Assembly: GCF_943373825.1 (NCBI RefSeq)
Contig: NZ_CALSBP010000003.1
Span: 372,001-436,000 of the forward strand
Source: Aquimarina spinulae
Lineage (GTDB): Bacteria; Bacteroidota; Bacteroidia; Flavobacteriales; Flavobacteriaceae
DNA: 64,000 nucleotides
Direction of reading: 5' to 3'
How positions within the stretch are numbered: the first letter of the stretch is position 1; each line of letters begins with the position of its first letter. The notes under the pieces were generated by a model, which ran no database searches, was not told the origin of the DNA, and was given only the letters and a program-made list of their open reading frames with translations. This document shows positions 18,722 through 27,486 of this stretch, piece by piece. Made by a program: the position numbers and the translations under genes.

Positions 18722-19021
18722 TCAGTTGTTTAGTGTAATCAATTCCAATTGTACATAGCAAGCATACGCCAATGGTTTAAAAATATCAATCGAATGACTA
18801 ACTTCATAATTTACAGTATCTCTCATAAAATTCATATAAGTTTCCATCCAATGATCACCTATTTTTCCACTTGGTACATTCATAAGCCTGTAAACTATCT
18901 CTGATATTTCTAAGAAGTATAATTCAGTACCACAAAGTCCTATTCCATCTAAACCATATAATAGTTGACTATGCTTTAAATCTTGTTGTATAAGTTCAAT
19001 GATTAATTCTTTGTTTTCCAT
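18722..19021 (-). CDS. Hypothetical protein, 99 aa
   Basis: The ATG at 19021 (MENKELIIELIQQDL) is preferred over one 48 bases upstream that adds a Tyr/Phe-rich tail. The protein is helical and acidic with GLDGIGLCGTELYFLEISEI in the middle. There is no signal peptide, and it is not a family I can name. It lies between the retron effector and an XRE gene, transcribed in the retron direction, with a 225-bp gap before the effector. Association with the defence unit is inferred from position. Confidence 0.6.
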   Translation of the reverse strand: MENKELIIELIQQDLKHSQLLYGLDGIGLCGTELYFLEISEIVYRLMNVPSGKIGDHWMETYMNFMRDTVNYEVSHSIDIFKPLAYACYVQLELITLNN

Positions 19022-19215
19022 AGTGAATATATGTTTAAAATGGTATAAATATTGATTTAACCAATACAAACATAAGTATAAACAATGAATTTTAAAAATA
19101 TTATCATCGGTTTAAAGCATATTAACATAGATATAAACAATGTTTTTATCATATATACCAGTGTTCCTAAGTTTAGTGGATTGTATGAAACTATCATTAT
19201 GACTAATTTTACTGT

Positions 19216-19431
19216 ATGGCAGAAAGAATAAATAGAATAAAAGAAGTACTGATTATTAAAGGGATGAGTCAAAAAGAACTAGCTGCCGAGCTAGATAGAA
19301 ATCCTAATACAGTTACTTCTATGTGTAATAATAAATCACAACCGCATTTAAAAGATTTAAAGCGTATTGCAGAAATTTTGGATGTAGATATTAGAGAATT
19401 ATTAGTGCCTACTAAAGAATCTAAGTCATAG
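19216..19431 (+). CDS. XRE-family HTH regulator, 71 aa
   Basis: A compact Cro/CI-type regulator: INRIKEVLIIKGMSQKELAA is the first helix and start of the HTH, ELDRNPNTVTSMCNNKSQP is the recognition region, and LKRIAEILDVDIRELL the C-terminal helices. It is divergent from the 99-aa gene and ends 30 bp before a left tag. Its place at the right end of the Gabija-retron unit mirrors the small genes at the right end of the restriction-like unit. It may regulate the leftward genes or itself. Confidence 0.85.
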   Translation: MAERINRIKEVLIIKGMSQKELAAELDRNPNTVTSMCNNKSQPHLKDLKRIAEILDVDIRELLVPTKESKS

Positions 19432-19460
19432 TATTTTTGATTTAAACATTTTAGATAATT

Positions 19461-19492
19461 ACCCATTCCACACACATTCCCCTACTCTCCTA
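19461..19492. repeat. Left tag without a right tag
   Basis: ACCCATTCCACACACATTCC followed by a pyrimidine-rich stretch, 30 bp after the XRE stop and 16 bp before the next unit's last gene. The right-tag half seen at other junctions is missing here. Confidence 0.7.
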
Positions 19493-19507
19493 TCGTTGTA
19501 GTGATTT

Positions 19508-20161
19508 TCATTGGAAATGAAAAAAATCCCAATCCAAAAAAGGCTTATTGTTATCTTTTATATTTTTAATTTTATCAATTAATCGATATCTGTGTCCAGC
19601 GCCAACAAAAAACACTGCCTTTTTAGGTTTATTTATTGTAAAGTAATTATGAATAAGATTAATCCATTGGTTTTCTCGTAGGTCATTCCATTTCAACCAA
19701 TGAGAGTAAAAATTTGACAACCCTTTATATTTCATCTTATTTATATTTATGAAATACTTCTCCATCGAATTTTTATCCCTACATATTTTGTCACAGTCCG
19801 CACTGTTTAAAAATGGGAACCCCTTTAAATATGTCTCATTGAATAGCATTTGAGTTGCACCTAAATACTCTTCCATTTCCCGTTTAATTAATTCAAACAT
19901 TGCCTCAAGACGTTGGTCGAACGGATCTTCATTAACATCAACTGGAACTATTTCAATAGATTTTTCTTTGATTAACCTTCTAATGACGTTCGTTTCTGGA
20001 GTGTTAACATCAGTCCTCTTTAAATATTGAGGCAATTTTTCAGGTGAAGCCTCACAAAAAACTACTTCAGGATCGATTTCCTTGATAATTTCATATAATT
20101 TTTCAGATGTACAAGCTCCACCTTCTGAATGGGCAGTTCCAATTACAACTATAGTACTCAT
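19508..20161 (-). CDS. TraB/GumN-like family protein
   Basis: A 217-aa protein opening with IVVIGTAHSEGGACTSEKLY, then IDPEVVFCEASPEKLPQYL. The GTAH...VxxE pattern is the core of the TraB/PrgY/GumN group, a fold related to erythromycin-esterase-like hydrolases. A second conserved histidine lies in FFVGAGHRYRLIDKI near the C-terminus. There is no signal peptide, so it appears cytoplasmic. It is 12 bp downstream of a secreted protein gene on the same strand, forming a three-gene operon with 20174-23364. The biochemical role of this family in bacteria is poorly known. Confidence 0.7.
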   Translation of the reverse strand: MSTIVVIGTAHSEGGACTSEKLYEIIKEIDPEVVFCEASPEKLPQYLKRTDVNTPETNVIRRLIKEKSIEIVPVDVNEDPFDQRLEAMFELIKREMEEYLGATQMLFNETYLKGFPFLNSADCDKICRDKNSMEKYFININKMKYKGLSNFYSHWLKWNDLRENQWINLIHNYFTINKPKKAVFFVGAGHRYRLIDKIKNIKDNNKPFLDWDFFHFQ

Positions 20162-20173
20162 AAGTCAATTCAT

Positions 20174-21490
20174 TCAGTCGTATTTCTTCTTTGCTGTAAG
20201 ATTATAGGTGACACCAAAGTAAAAACCACTCTGAGTTTTTTCGTAAGTTGGAACTGAGGTTACTGACGCATCAACATATTTTCCTATTTCATCTTGACTT
20301 ATTGAGTCTGATAAGACTTTTATCTTCACTAAACTAATACCAGCATTTAGAGCCAGTTGCTTTTCTCTGCCAAAAATTAGACTTCCACCTAAAAGATATC
20401 TTGTTTTGCCATCAATTGGAGACAAAGATGCTCCCATACTAATACCTCCCTTAATTCTACTTGAAAACTTGTAGGATAAATGTCCAAGGGCACCAAATGA
20501 AATATCAAAATTCCTCTTAGGCTCTCTTAGAATATTAGTTTTTAAAGTATCACCTTCTCTACCCTCTAAAAAATAGGATTGTTCGACCTCATTAGAATAG
20601 AAAAATCCTGTAGAAAAATCAAAACTAAAATTTCCTTTGGTATAAAAATCAAATGTTTTTTTTCCAATGGTATCGTTAACATAGGTGTTTTCTAAAACGA
20701 TTTTTAAATCAGATCCATCCGATTTTACTGTAAAATTCCTAGGATCAGTTTGATTTTTTGCAGTTAACGAGTTGTAAATAAAATTTGAATACTTAGTGAA
20801 ATCAGTAGAAGAAACCACCTTAGACATTAAAACTATCGTAATATATTTTTCAAGAATACTATTTGGTGGATTTGGAGTAGTTTCAAACTTTTTATCCATT
20901 ATCTCTTTAGTGGTACTTATATAATTTTGATATTCAATAATTTTTTTGTTTAAGATTTTAATTTTTTCTTTATCTGTTAACCCTGAATTGATTCTTGTAC
21001 ATATAGCAGTAAACTTGGTTCTTGCTTCGCCATGCTTTATTGTGAATTTAGAATTTCTGTAGAGTTCGTTAGATTTTTCTTTAATTTCATCAAGCACGTT
21101 GTAATAGCCAAGAGCCTTGTCGGCTAGAACATCTACATCATTAAAAAGGCTACCAACCGCTACAGATACTAGTCCAGCACCAAAGCTTAATTGACCAGAA
21201 CTTGATATTCCAGGAAAAAGTGGTTGAATTATTGCTGGTATAGATGAATCAATATTAAATGGTTTAACCTCAAGCGTAGTTTTAATTACTGCAGTATTTA
21301 TACCTGTTAATATAACATTGTATTCATCTCCAATAACTAAATCACCTTTCTTGCAAGATGATTTGTTTTTATTTTTACATTCTTTAATTTCAAATTTTTC
21401 ATTATTAGAATCATAATTAATTGTTATTGTTTGAGCACTTATAATATTACTTAAAAACAGAAATAATAATAAATAGATAGTTGTTTTCAT
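20174..21490 (-). CDS. Exported protein with C-terminal barrel-like region
   Basis: A 438-aa protein with a clear signal peptide (MKTTIYLLLFLFLSNIISAQ). Residues 20-60 are Lys- and Cys-containing (KECKNKNKSSCKKGD). The middle is helical with EKIKILNKKIIEYQNYISTT, and the last 130 residues alternate as beta strands ending HLSYKFSSRIKGGISM and FGVTYNLTAKKKYD, barrel-like. Not a family I recognise. It lies between a secreted protein gene upstream and the TraB/GumN-like gene downstream, spaced 20 and 12 bp, so all three are likely co-transcribed. Confidence 0.55.
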   Translation of the reverse strand: MKTTIYLLLFLFLSNIISAQTITINYDSNNEKFEIKECKNKNKSSCKKGDLVIGDEYNVILTGINTAVIKTTLEVKPFNIDSSIPAIIQPLFPGISSSGQLSFGAGLVSVAVGSLFNDVDVLADKALGYYNVLDEIKEKSNELYRNSKFTIKHGEARTKFTAICTRINSGLTDKEKIKILNKKIIEYQNYISTTKEIMDKKFETTPNPPNSILEKYITIVLMSKVVSSTDFTKYSNFIYNSLTAKNQTDPRNFTVKSDGSDLKIVLENTYVNDTIGKKTFDFYTKGNFSFDFSTGFFYSNEVEQSYFLEGREGDTLKTNILREPKRNFDISFGALGHLSYKFSSRIKGGISMGASLSPIDGKTRYLLGGSLIFGREKQLALNAGISLVKIKVLSDSISQDEIGKYVDASVTSVPTYEKTQSGFYFGVTYNLTAKKKYD

Positions 21491-21510
21491 AATTTTACTG
21501 TGTTGGTTGG

Positions 21511-23364
21511 TTATTGTTGTATAACAAAATTAATTTCATTTAAAGTCTTAGATGAATTCTTCTTTAAAACTTCTAATGTGTAGTCACCTTTTTTTAATTT
21601 ATTGGTATTAATTTGAAACTGGTTCTCACCTTCTGAGGCTAAACCTTCATATATTTTTGTAATATCTTCACCACGTCTAAGAAATACTTCAATATTTTTT
21701 TCCTTCCTTAATTCAAAACCCAAGTTAACCTCCGAATTTAAGTCTTCAGGATATATAGTATCTATAAAACCAAAATCATAATTAGGTGTTACGACTTTAC
21801 CGATAAATGATTGTCTTAAGCGAGACTTTCCATAACTTGATACAATGTATAATTCATTACTAGTTTTAAAATTTTTTGTTACAGTAGTATAATCTCCCCA
21901 TCGATTATTAAAATCTATAGTGCTTTCGCCTTTCTTGAGAACGACTTCTTCACTACAATTTACCAAATCATCACAAGTAGTAGCTCTTATATCAGGATAC
22001 GATTGTCGTGAAGCAGAATTGTATTGAATTAAAATATTTGGGACTTCATTTTCGTCAGACAGAAAATGTATTGAAGGATAAGCGTAACTAGTATTTAAAT
22101 TCTCTCCAATTAGTACACTTCGATTAGATAGAGAATTTAAGTCTAAAACATTAAAATTGATTCTACTAAAATTGTTACCGTTTCCTGATGTAAAAGCATA
22201 ATAAATAGAGTTCCCGTGTAATAAAGCATCTTGCATTCTTATATCACCATTATCTATAATCTTATTGATTTGAATTGCGTTGGCAAAAAATCGATAAGGA
22301 TCTACAGATACCTTAAAATAATTAACCTTTGATTGTGCATCATATAAATCTCCTGTAATGTCATAAAGTTTAACATGGTTAGAAGAACCTCCATTGATAT
22401 CCCACGATGTAGTGATTAAAAATATGCCTTGATTAGATGCTCTTCCGTGAGAATAGCCAACTGGCTTTATTGTGAAAGGAGTTTCTGCAAAATCATACCA
22501 CACTCTAAAATCTAACTTGTTTCCAGAATAGCCATTTGCCTTATTAATTTGATATATAACAGACTGATCAAAATCTTTATCGTTAAAAATATTACCACTT
22601 ATAAAAACATCCTCACCAGATAAAGCTATTTTTGGATAATCAAACCAACAAAATTTCTTATTTAAAGGATTACCAGCTAACATATAGAAATTCCAACCAT
22701 CTAATGGGTTTGAAGTTTTAGAAAATGCCACCATAATCTTTGACTTAGTGATATTCCCATCACACCTCTGAAGAAATAATATAAATCGATTAGCTTCAGG
22801 GTCAAAAACAACCTTAGGATCACAAGGTTCAGGTAATTCATAATTGACAAACTTGTTTAGTTCGCTTCGAAAAACCATAGACTTATTTTGGTCGTAAAAC
22901 TCAATAAAACTGTTGCTCACTGAAATAATAAAGTCTTCACTAGATATCGCGATAGTATTATCTAAAGGCGCGGTTAAATCTTTTTTATTTACATCTTTTC
23001 CATAGGCAAGTAAAATGCTGGGATTTACAGGGTTTCTAGGTAGAACATTTGGCTGAGTATAGTTTAAAACTAAACTGTTTTTGATTTGTTCAAAATTACG
23101 TAAATAGTAGAATTCATCTCTAAGTTTAGGTTTGACTGGATATAAAACTGGATAGTATATTGTATCACTAGATTTTTTAATAATGGGTATCTCGGTTTTA
23201 TCAACGGTGAATATTTTAGTTTTTCTCGCTGCATTTGAATTTGTTGGATTAACCCCAATTGATGGTTTAGAAAGGTTTTGTGATAAACATTTTTTAGAAA
23301 TACAAAAAGAAATTATTATAAAAGCTAAAAGTTTAGAAAACTTAATTTTGGATAGATTCATCAT
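21511..23364 (-). CDS. Large secreted protein, probable beta-propeller
   Basis: A 617-aa protein with a signal peptide (LAFIIISFCISKKCLSQ; start at MMNLSK or the second Met). The body is beta-rich with repeating segments such as PCDPKVVFDPEANRFILFLQ, KIALSGEDVFISGNIF and NRWGDYTTVTKNF. The NRWGDYT box is common in large secreted propeller-like proteins of many bacteria. The final 80 residues resemble a small beta domain rather than a canonical type IX sorting tail. It is the first gene of the three-gene operon; a palindrome AAATACC/GGTAGTTT (23412-23433) lies about 48 bp upstream of its start. Function unknown. Confidence 0.55.
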   Translation of the reverse strand: MMNLSKIKFSKLLAFIIISFCISKKCLSQNLSKPSIGVNPTNSNAARKTKIFTVDKTEIPIIKKSSDTIYYPVLYPVKPKLRDEFYYLRNFEQIKNSLVLNYTQPNVLPRNPVNPSILLAYGKDVNKKDLTAPLDNTIAISSEDFIISVSNSFIEFYDQNKSMVFRSELNKFVNYELPEPCDPKVVFDPEANRFILFLQRCDGNITKSKIMVAFSKTSNPLDGWNFYMLAGNPLNKKFCWFDYPKIALSGEDVFISGNIFNDKDFDQSVIYQINKANGYSGNKLDFRVWYDFAETPFTIKPVGYSHGRASNQGIFLITTSWDINGGSSNHVKLYDITGDLYDAQSKVNYFKVSVDPYRFFANAIQINKIIDNGDIRMQDALLHGNSIYYAFTSGNGNNFSRINFNVLDLNSLSNRSVLIGENLNTSYAYPSIHFLSDENEVPNILIQYNSASRQSYPDIRATTCDDLVNCSEEVVLKKGESTIDFNNRWGDYTTVTKNFKTSNELYIVSSYGKSRLRQSFIGKVVTPNYDFGFIDTIYPEDLNSEVNLGFELRKEKNIEVFLRRGEDITKIYEGLASEGENQFQINTNKLKKGDYTLEVLKKNSSKTLNEINFVIQQ

Positions 23365-23511
23365 GAGAATAATTTTATATAATCAAAAATATTTGAAATT
23401 ATAGCACAATAAAATACCCATTATCAGGTAGTTTCTATTTTAGAATAATTGAATGTATAATCTGAAATAGATCACTTATATTACTATAAAAATCAATAAA
23501 GTGGTGATAAA

Positions 23512-23592
23512 ATGACGATTGAAGTATCTAAATTTAACAAAAAGCTATTAGTTAAAAAACAGGTAAAAACCCCTATTTTCAATGCATATTAA
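23512..23592 (+). repeat. Repeat leader with 26-codon frame, copy 1
   Basis: A short open frame, MTIEVSKFNKKLLVKKQ..., lies inside a roughly 180-bp segment repeated with high similarity at 29152-29340. The second copy keeps the frame for 25 codons. Both copies then run into an AAATACC palindrome and a left tag. It may be the surviving start of a lost gene or a leader; conserved reading across two copies hints at past coding. Confidence 0.5.
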
Positions 23593-23617
23593 ATATATTC
23601 ACATAGAAGCCGTAATA

Positions 23618-23639
23618 AAATACCTATTAGTGGGTATTT
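23618..23639. promoter_or_regulatory. Palindrome AAATACC-N8-GGTATTT
   Basis: Perfect 7-bp arms with an 8-nt spacer. The same palindrome recurs at 29268-29289, and weaker forms at 23412-23433 and 27166-27186. The weaker forms lie 50-65 bp upstream of leftward genes, so a shared operator is possible; a small hairpin is the alternative. Confidence 0.4.
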
Positions 23640-23656
23640 ATGATGACAGAAAATAT

Positions 23657-23855
23657 ACCCATTCCACACACATTACACTCCCCTCCTGTCGTCGGCTCGC
23701 ATAATAAGTGTTGCATTACCTTTTTTTAAAGAGGCTTTTCGTTAGAAAAACTTTTAAAGAAAATTTGGAGTTAGTAAACTTTGCTTTTGCAAAGCAAAGT
23801 GACCCTTCGTCAGGCTCAGGACAAAGCATAACGCAAGTACATTATGATACAAAAT
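23657..23855. repeat. Unit junction: left tag, REP-like element, right tag
   Basis: Left tag CATTCCACACACATTACACT, a spacer with GAGGCTTTTCGTTAGAAAA, a Bacteroidota-type REP sequence CCCTTCGTCAGGCTCAGGAC near 23803-23822, then a right tag with CATAACGCAAGTACATTATG at 23827-23846. The remaining bases to 24131 hold no gene; they end with the leader of the TPR gene. Confidence 0.75.
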
Positions 23856-24131
23856 AGTAATTCATAATTAGACATTATATAAAATTGCTTTATAAACAAA
23901 AATCAAGTTGTTTTTATTGTTATTGATTAAATTTATTAGCACTTTATAACTAAAACCATGTACTATTAAAGCACCCGATGCGAGAAAAATTGCGTGTATC
24001 GTTGAGCCTTAATTTAGAAGAAGTATTATTCTTATAAATTATACGGTTTTCAGGGATAAAACTGATCTGAAATTTAAATTATATTTACGCTCTAAATAAC
24101 TAACAACAAATACAATAATAAAACCCCAAAG

Positions 24132-25418
24132 ATGAAAGAAGAAATAAAATGGTTTGAAGAAATGACCCAATACCTATTCAAAGAATACAAATCCTTATTT
24201 TTAAAAAAGGTAGTGGATTATGAAAAAGGGTCTATAAAAAAAATTGCCCTTTTAAGAAACCAGTACCTAGATTATGATGACGATGATAATGATTATGTTG
24301 TTGTTGACTACTCATTAGGAATCTATTCTAAGGATCAGATGCGAGTGTTAAAAAATAAAATAGACGAATCGTCTAATAGCGACGTTTTAGAGGATATTAA
24401 AGACCTTTGGGGGCCACCATTACTAAATGAAGCGTGGGAAAAAAGTTACGATTATAGCACGGATTTTGAGATGTTTCAGCACTGTACTGTACTGGCTAAT
24501 ATAGCACAAAAGCTATTAGAGGACACGGAAATTAAACCTTATGTTATGAAAGGTGCCTCGGTCTTTATAAAAAGCTTTGGCGATTTTAACGAGGAGTGCA
24601 TGGTGCCTATGTATACAGGAATTATTCCTGAAACCACAATTCGTAAAAAAGTTATAGCTGATTTTGTTACTACTGATGAAAATAAAAAATTGTTGCTGTC
24701 ACTTTGGAATAAAGAAATCACAGAACCAGGAAAAATCCTTTTTAAGAAAATAGGTATTAATCCATTACCAAATTACCCAAGTAAAAACGATATTAGTAAA
24801 GAGTTGTTTAAAGCACGACATATACTGGTTGACAAGGAAAATGATGGAGAAAGTAAAGAGGTGCGTAATAAAGCAGCTATAGCAAGTCTGGAACCGTATT
24901 TAGAAGACATTAAACCGTATACTGGTAAAAAATCAAAAAAAATAACAGAAGCTATTAAAGAACATGAAGCCGCATGTAATTATTTGGGATTATGGTATAA
25001 GGGGTTAAAGGACTATGACCATGCAGAAAAATGGTGGAAACGTTGTTATCAAATCCTACCTACAGAGGCAGGTGCTTTAAACCTTTGTTTAATCTATAAA
25101 AACAATAAGCCTAATTACCCAGAATTTTTAAAAATCTGTGAGCATTTAACGTCTATTTATAACAAATTGTCTTCATATAGTCAAATGTATGCATGGGAAT
25201 ACTTAGCGACTGCTTATGTGCTGAATGAAGAGATAGAAAAAGCAAGTAGCACCTTTAAAACACTGATAAAAGATAACCCCGATGAGGAGATATCGTATTA
25301 CAAATCATTAGCAAATAAAGCGTTAGACAAATTGTTTGAACAAAGAGAAAAAGATGAAAAGCTAAAAAACAAATTGTTAAATGTCTTTGAATCACAAAAA
25401 GACACAAAACAAAAATAA
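24132..25418 (+). CDS. TPR-repeat protein, cytoplasmic
   Basis: A 428-aa protein without a signal peptide. The N-terminal 280 residues are helical and unassigned, with an acidic cluster YDDDDNDYVVVD at about 48-59. The C-terminal part (about 285-400) has tandem TPR-like helix pairs: CNYLGLWYKGLKDYDHAEKW, AYVLNEEIEKASSTFKTLIK. TPR regions bind partner proteins; no catalytic domain is seen. It is the only complete gene between two tag junctions and the only rightward large gene in the accessory stretch. A TTATATTTAC about 45 bp upstream is near the -7 consensus. Confidence 0.7.
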   Translation: MKEEIKWFEEMTQYLFKEYKSLFLKKVVDYEKGSIKKIALLRNQYLDYDDDDNDYVVVDYSLGIYSKDQMRVLKNKIDESSNSDVLEDIKDLWGPPLLNEAWEKSYDYSTDFEMFQHCTVLANIAQKLLEDTEIKPYVMKGASVFIKSFGDFNEECMVPMYTGIIPETTIRKKVIADFVTTDENKKLLLSLWNKEITEPGKILFKKIGINPLPNYPSKNDISKELFKARHILVDKENDGESKEVRNKAAIASLEPYLEDIKPYTGKKSKKITEAIKEHEAACNYLGLWYKGLKDYDHAEKWWKRCYQILPTEAGALNLCLIYKNNKPNYPEFLKICEHLTSIYNKLSSYSQMYAWEYLATAYVLNEEIEKASSTFKTLIKDNPDEEISYYKSLANKALDKLFEQREKDEKLKNKLLNVFESQKDTKQK

Positions 25419-25440
25419 AAAGAAGTGAATCTTAATGAAA

Positions 25441-25531
25441 AGACTATAATTAGCACATATTCAGAAGCAAAAATTAAAAGATGAAGTCTTTGATTTTAAA
25501 AAGAGAGTTAATTATTTAACAGAAGAAATAA
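25441..25531 (+). pseudogene. Decayed 3' part of the 64-aa coiled-coil gene
   Basis: The frame KLKDEVFDFKKRVNYLTEE matches the C-terminus of the 64-aa protein (KLKDEIIDFKKRVNYSTGKK) encoded at 11495-11689, and the DNA stays similar into the left tag that follows both. Here there is no start codon and the final codons are out of frame, so it is a remnant. Confidence 0.75.
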
Positions 25532-25741
25532 ACCATTCCATACACATTTTACCTCCATTCCATACACATTTTACCTCCATTCCTCTACCTTTTCAGCAAA
25601 AAGAGTATTACATTTTTAAGAAACTTTTCGAATTAAATTTTTTCAAGAAACTGTAGTAACAACTTTCGCTTTTAACCAAAGCAAAGTGATCCTTCGGCAA
25701 GCTCAGGGTAATACATAACGCAAGTACATTATAGTACAAAT
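25531..25741. repeat. Unit junction with duplicated left tag
   Basis: The left-tag core CCATTCCATACACATTTTAC is present twice in tandem (22-bp period, from 25533 and 25555). A spacer with CAGCAAAAAGAGTATTACAT and a REP element CCTTCGGCAAGCTCAGGG near 25691-25708 follow, then the right tag at 25712-25741. The junction ends 40 bp before the next gene. Confidence 0.8.
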
Positions 25742-25780
25742 GTCTTATTTAGTAATTTATAGGTTTTTGCCATTTGATAG

Positions 25781-26347
25781 TTATAATTCTATTTTCTTCG
25801 GCCAAAATAAATAACCTGCAACTATACCAAAAACTAGTATTAAAAGTTTCATAGTATTTGTAATATCGATTTTGAATTTGATATTTCCAACATCATCATT
25901 ACAATCGAGTAGTTCACAATTTAGATTATCATATTGTGCGCTACATTTATAGTGTTTTTGACAAAGGACTCTAGTTACATATTTAATCTCTTTTTCTTTA
26001 TAATTTTCGCAATTAATATTTGTAATGCTTTTTAAATAAAATCCTAGAATAAGAAACAATATTGAACAAGTAGCGAGTAAAACAAAATACTTACTTTGAT
26101 ACTTATTATCAATTACATTTCTTTGAAAAAAAATATTGGATATAAACAATCCAAAAAACCAAATTAAAACTATAAATTTTGGTGAGGATCCATAAATAAC
26201 TCTACTTATAGATGGATATTCAGGAATAGACACAAAAATAACATCCAACACCACTAAAGCTATAAAAACAAAAAGTATTACCCTTTTGAATTTCTTTATT
26301 TGCTTATTATTAGCATAATCAACTAATTGTTGTATTTGTTTTTTCAT
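25781..26347 (-). CDS. Inner-membrane protein, 188 aa
   Basis: Four predicted membrane helices: VILFVFIALVVLDVIFVSI, FIVLIWFFGLFISNIFF, FVLLATCSILFLILGFYL and LLILVFGIVAGYLFW. Between helices 3 and 4 lies a Cys-rich external or cytoplasmic loop (NCENYKEKEI...RVLCQKHYKCSAQYDNLNCELLDC) with six cysteines, perhaps disulfide-bonded. The gene is third in a leftward set with 26360-26770 and 26782-27102, spaced 12 and 11 bp. The last helix and its neighbour's both carry a G(V/L)xxGxxFW pattern. No family recognised. Confidence 0.6.
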   Translation of the reverse strand: MKKQIQQLVDYANNKQIKKFKRVILFVFIALVVLDVIFVSIPEYPSISRVIYGSSPKFIVLIWFFGLFISNIFFQRNVIDNKYQSKYFVLLATCSILFLILGFYLKSITNINCENYKEKEIKYVTRVLCQKHYKCSAQYDNLNCELLDCNDDVGNIKFKIDITNTMKLLILVFGIVAGYLFWPKKIEL

Positions 26348-26359
26348 AGCACGTATAAA

Positions 26360-26770
26360 TCAATTAAATACATTCATGCTCCATATAAAATGACCTGTAA
26401 AAAGACCTAAAGCAAATAAACTGAAGTGAAACAAAGGCCGAGAAGTATTAAATTTAAATATAAATCCTGTTAACAGTAGAAATAAGTTTAATAAAACTAT
26501 TACTATGACATCAAAAATCGCACAATCATTTATTGGTATTTTTATTGCCCTACAATCTATCCATCTAAAAGTTACCCCTAAAAAGAGATGACCAGATACA
26601 ACTCCAAAAGCGAAAGTGATAAAATACAATTTACTAAAAGCTGCGTTTCTAATAATTATATTAACGTTATCATTTGGAATATCATTGAGTTTAGCTAATA
26701 TTTCCAATCCAAATAATAATAATACCGAAGCGACTATTACCCCCACAACTATATAATAAAATATATCCAT
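26360..26770 (-). CDS. Inner-membrane protein, 136 aa
   Basis: Four hydrophobic segments: YIVVGVIVASVLLLFGLEIL, LYFITFAFGVVSGHLFLGV, VIVIVLLNLFLLLTGFIF and FHFSLFALGLFTGHFIWSM. The repeated FxxGxxxGHxF pattern in helices 2 and 4 suggests an internal duplication. It is the middle gene of a three-gene leftward set and is related in style to its downstream neighbour. Not a family I can name. Its compact all-membrane form would suit a channel or sensor subunit, but that is inference. Confidence 0.6.
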   Translation of the reverse strand: MDIFYYIVVGVIVASVLLLFGLEILAKLNDIPNDNVNIIIRNAAFSKLYFITFAFGVVSGHLFLGVTFRWIDCRAIKIPINDCAIFDVIVIVLLNLFLLLTGFIFKFNTSRPLFHFSLFALGLFTGHFIWSMNVFN

Positions 26771-26781
26771 ATTATTTGTTT

Positions 26782-27102
26782 TTAGTAGTCGTCATCGAAG
26801 TTCATATCTACAAAAATATCTTCATCATAATCATCGTCTCTCGATTTTTCAATTTCTTCCCTTAGTTTTTCTTCAATTTTATCACAAGACACTAAAAAAG
26901 GTTTTCTAACGACTTTAATCTCTAGATCAAGACTCGTAGAATCCCAATAAGCTTCAATCTCAATATTAATAACTCCCCTACTTAAATTTACTTCATAAGG
27001 ATTATTTCCTCGGATATCAGCTCCTGAGGCTTCAAGACCGTTTAATATTCTTTCTTTCATTTCATTAGAAACATTGTTTACAATAAAGGATTCACAAGGC
27101 AT
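26782..27102 (-). CDS. Small acidic hypothetical protein, 106 aa
   Basis: A soluble protein with an alpha-beta core (FIVNNVSNEMKERILNGLEA, VINIEIEAYWD, LDLEIKVVRKP) and a strongly acidic tail (SRDDDYDEDIF...FDDDY). No signal or membrane helix. It is the first gene of the set with two membrane proteins, and an imperfect AAATACCC palindrome (27166-27186) lies 64 bp upstream of its start, a possible operator. Family unknown. Confidence 0.6.
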   Translation of the reverse strand: MPCESFIVNNVSNEMKERILNGLEASGADIRGNNPYEVNLSRGVINIEIEAYWDSTSLDLEIKVVRKPFLVSCDKIEEKLREEIEKSRDDDYDEDIFVDMNFDDDY

Positions 27103-27306
27103 AATTTTTAGTTTTAATAATTAGATTAATTTATAAGACAATGTATAGCCAAATTCATAGCGTTTAAATACCCAATAATGGGTAAATTAAAGATTAACGA
27201 AATGGGGAGAATTTCTTAGTAGTTTTATAATCACACATAAAATAATAGTTTGATGGCATAATTATTTGCAGTTTCCCATAATTAATTGAAAATAAGTATA
27301 GAATAA

Positions 27307-27480
27307 CCCTATTCCAGACACATTTTACCGCAACTCCTACGCCCAGCTGCAAAAAGAGTATTTCATTACCTTTTAGAAGAAAATTTGTAGAAGAAAAAAA
27401 TCTAAAAAGAAAATAGGGAGTTATAATCGCTTTTTTCTCCAAAGCACAAGTTACATAACGCAGAACATTATAGTATAAAT
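27307..27480. repeat. Unit junction: left tag and right tag
   Basis: A diverged left tag, CCTATTCCAGACACATTTTA, then CTGCAAAAAGAGTATTTCAT, and the right tag at 27451-27480, which differs from the one at 11829-11858 by a single base. It ends 6 bp before the next gene's stop. The rest of the 27103-27486 gap holds the AAATACCC palindrome and no gene. Confidence 0.8.
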
Positions 27481-27486
27481 CTATTT

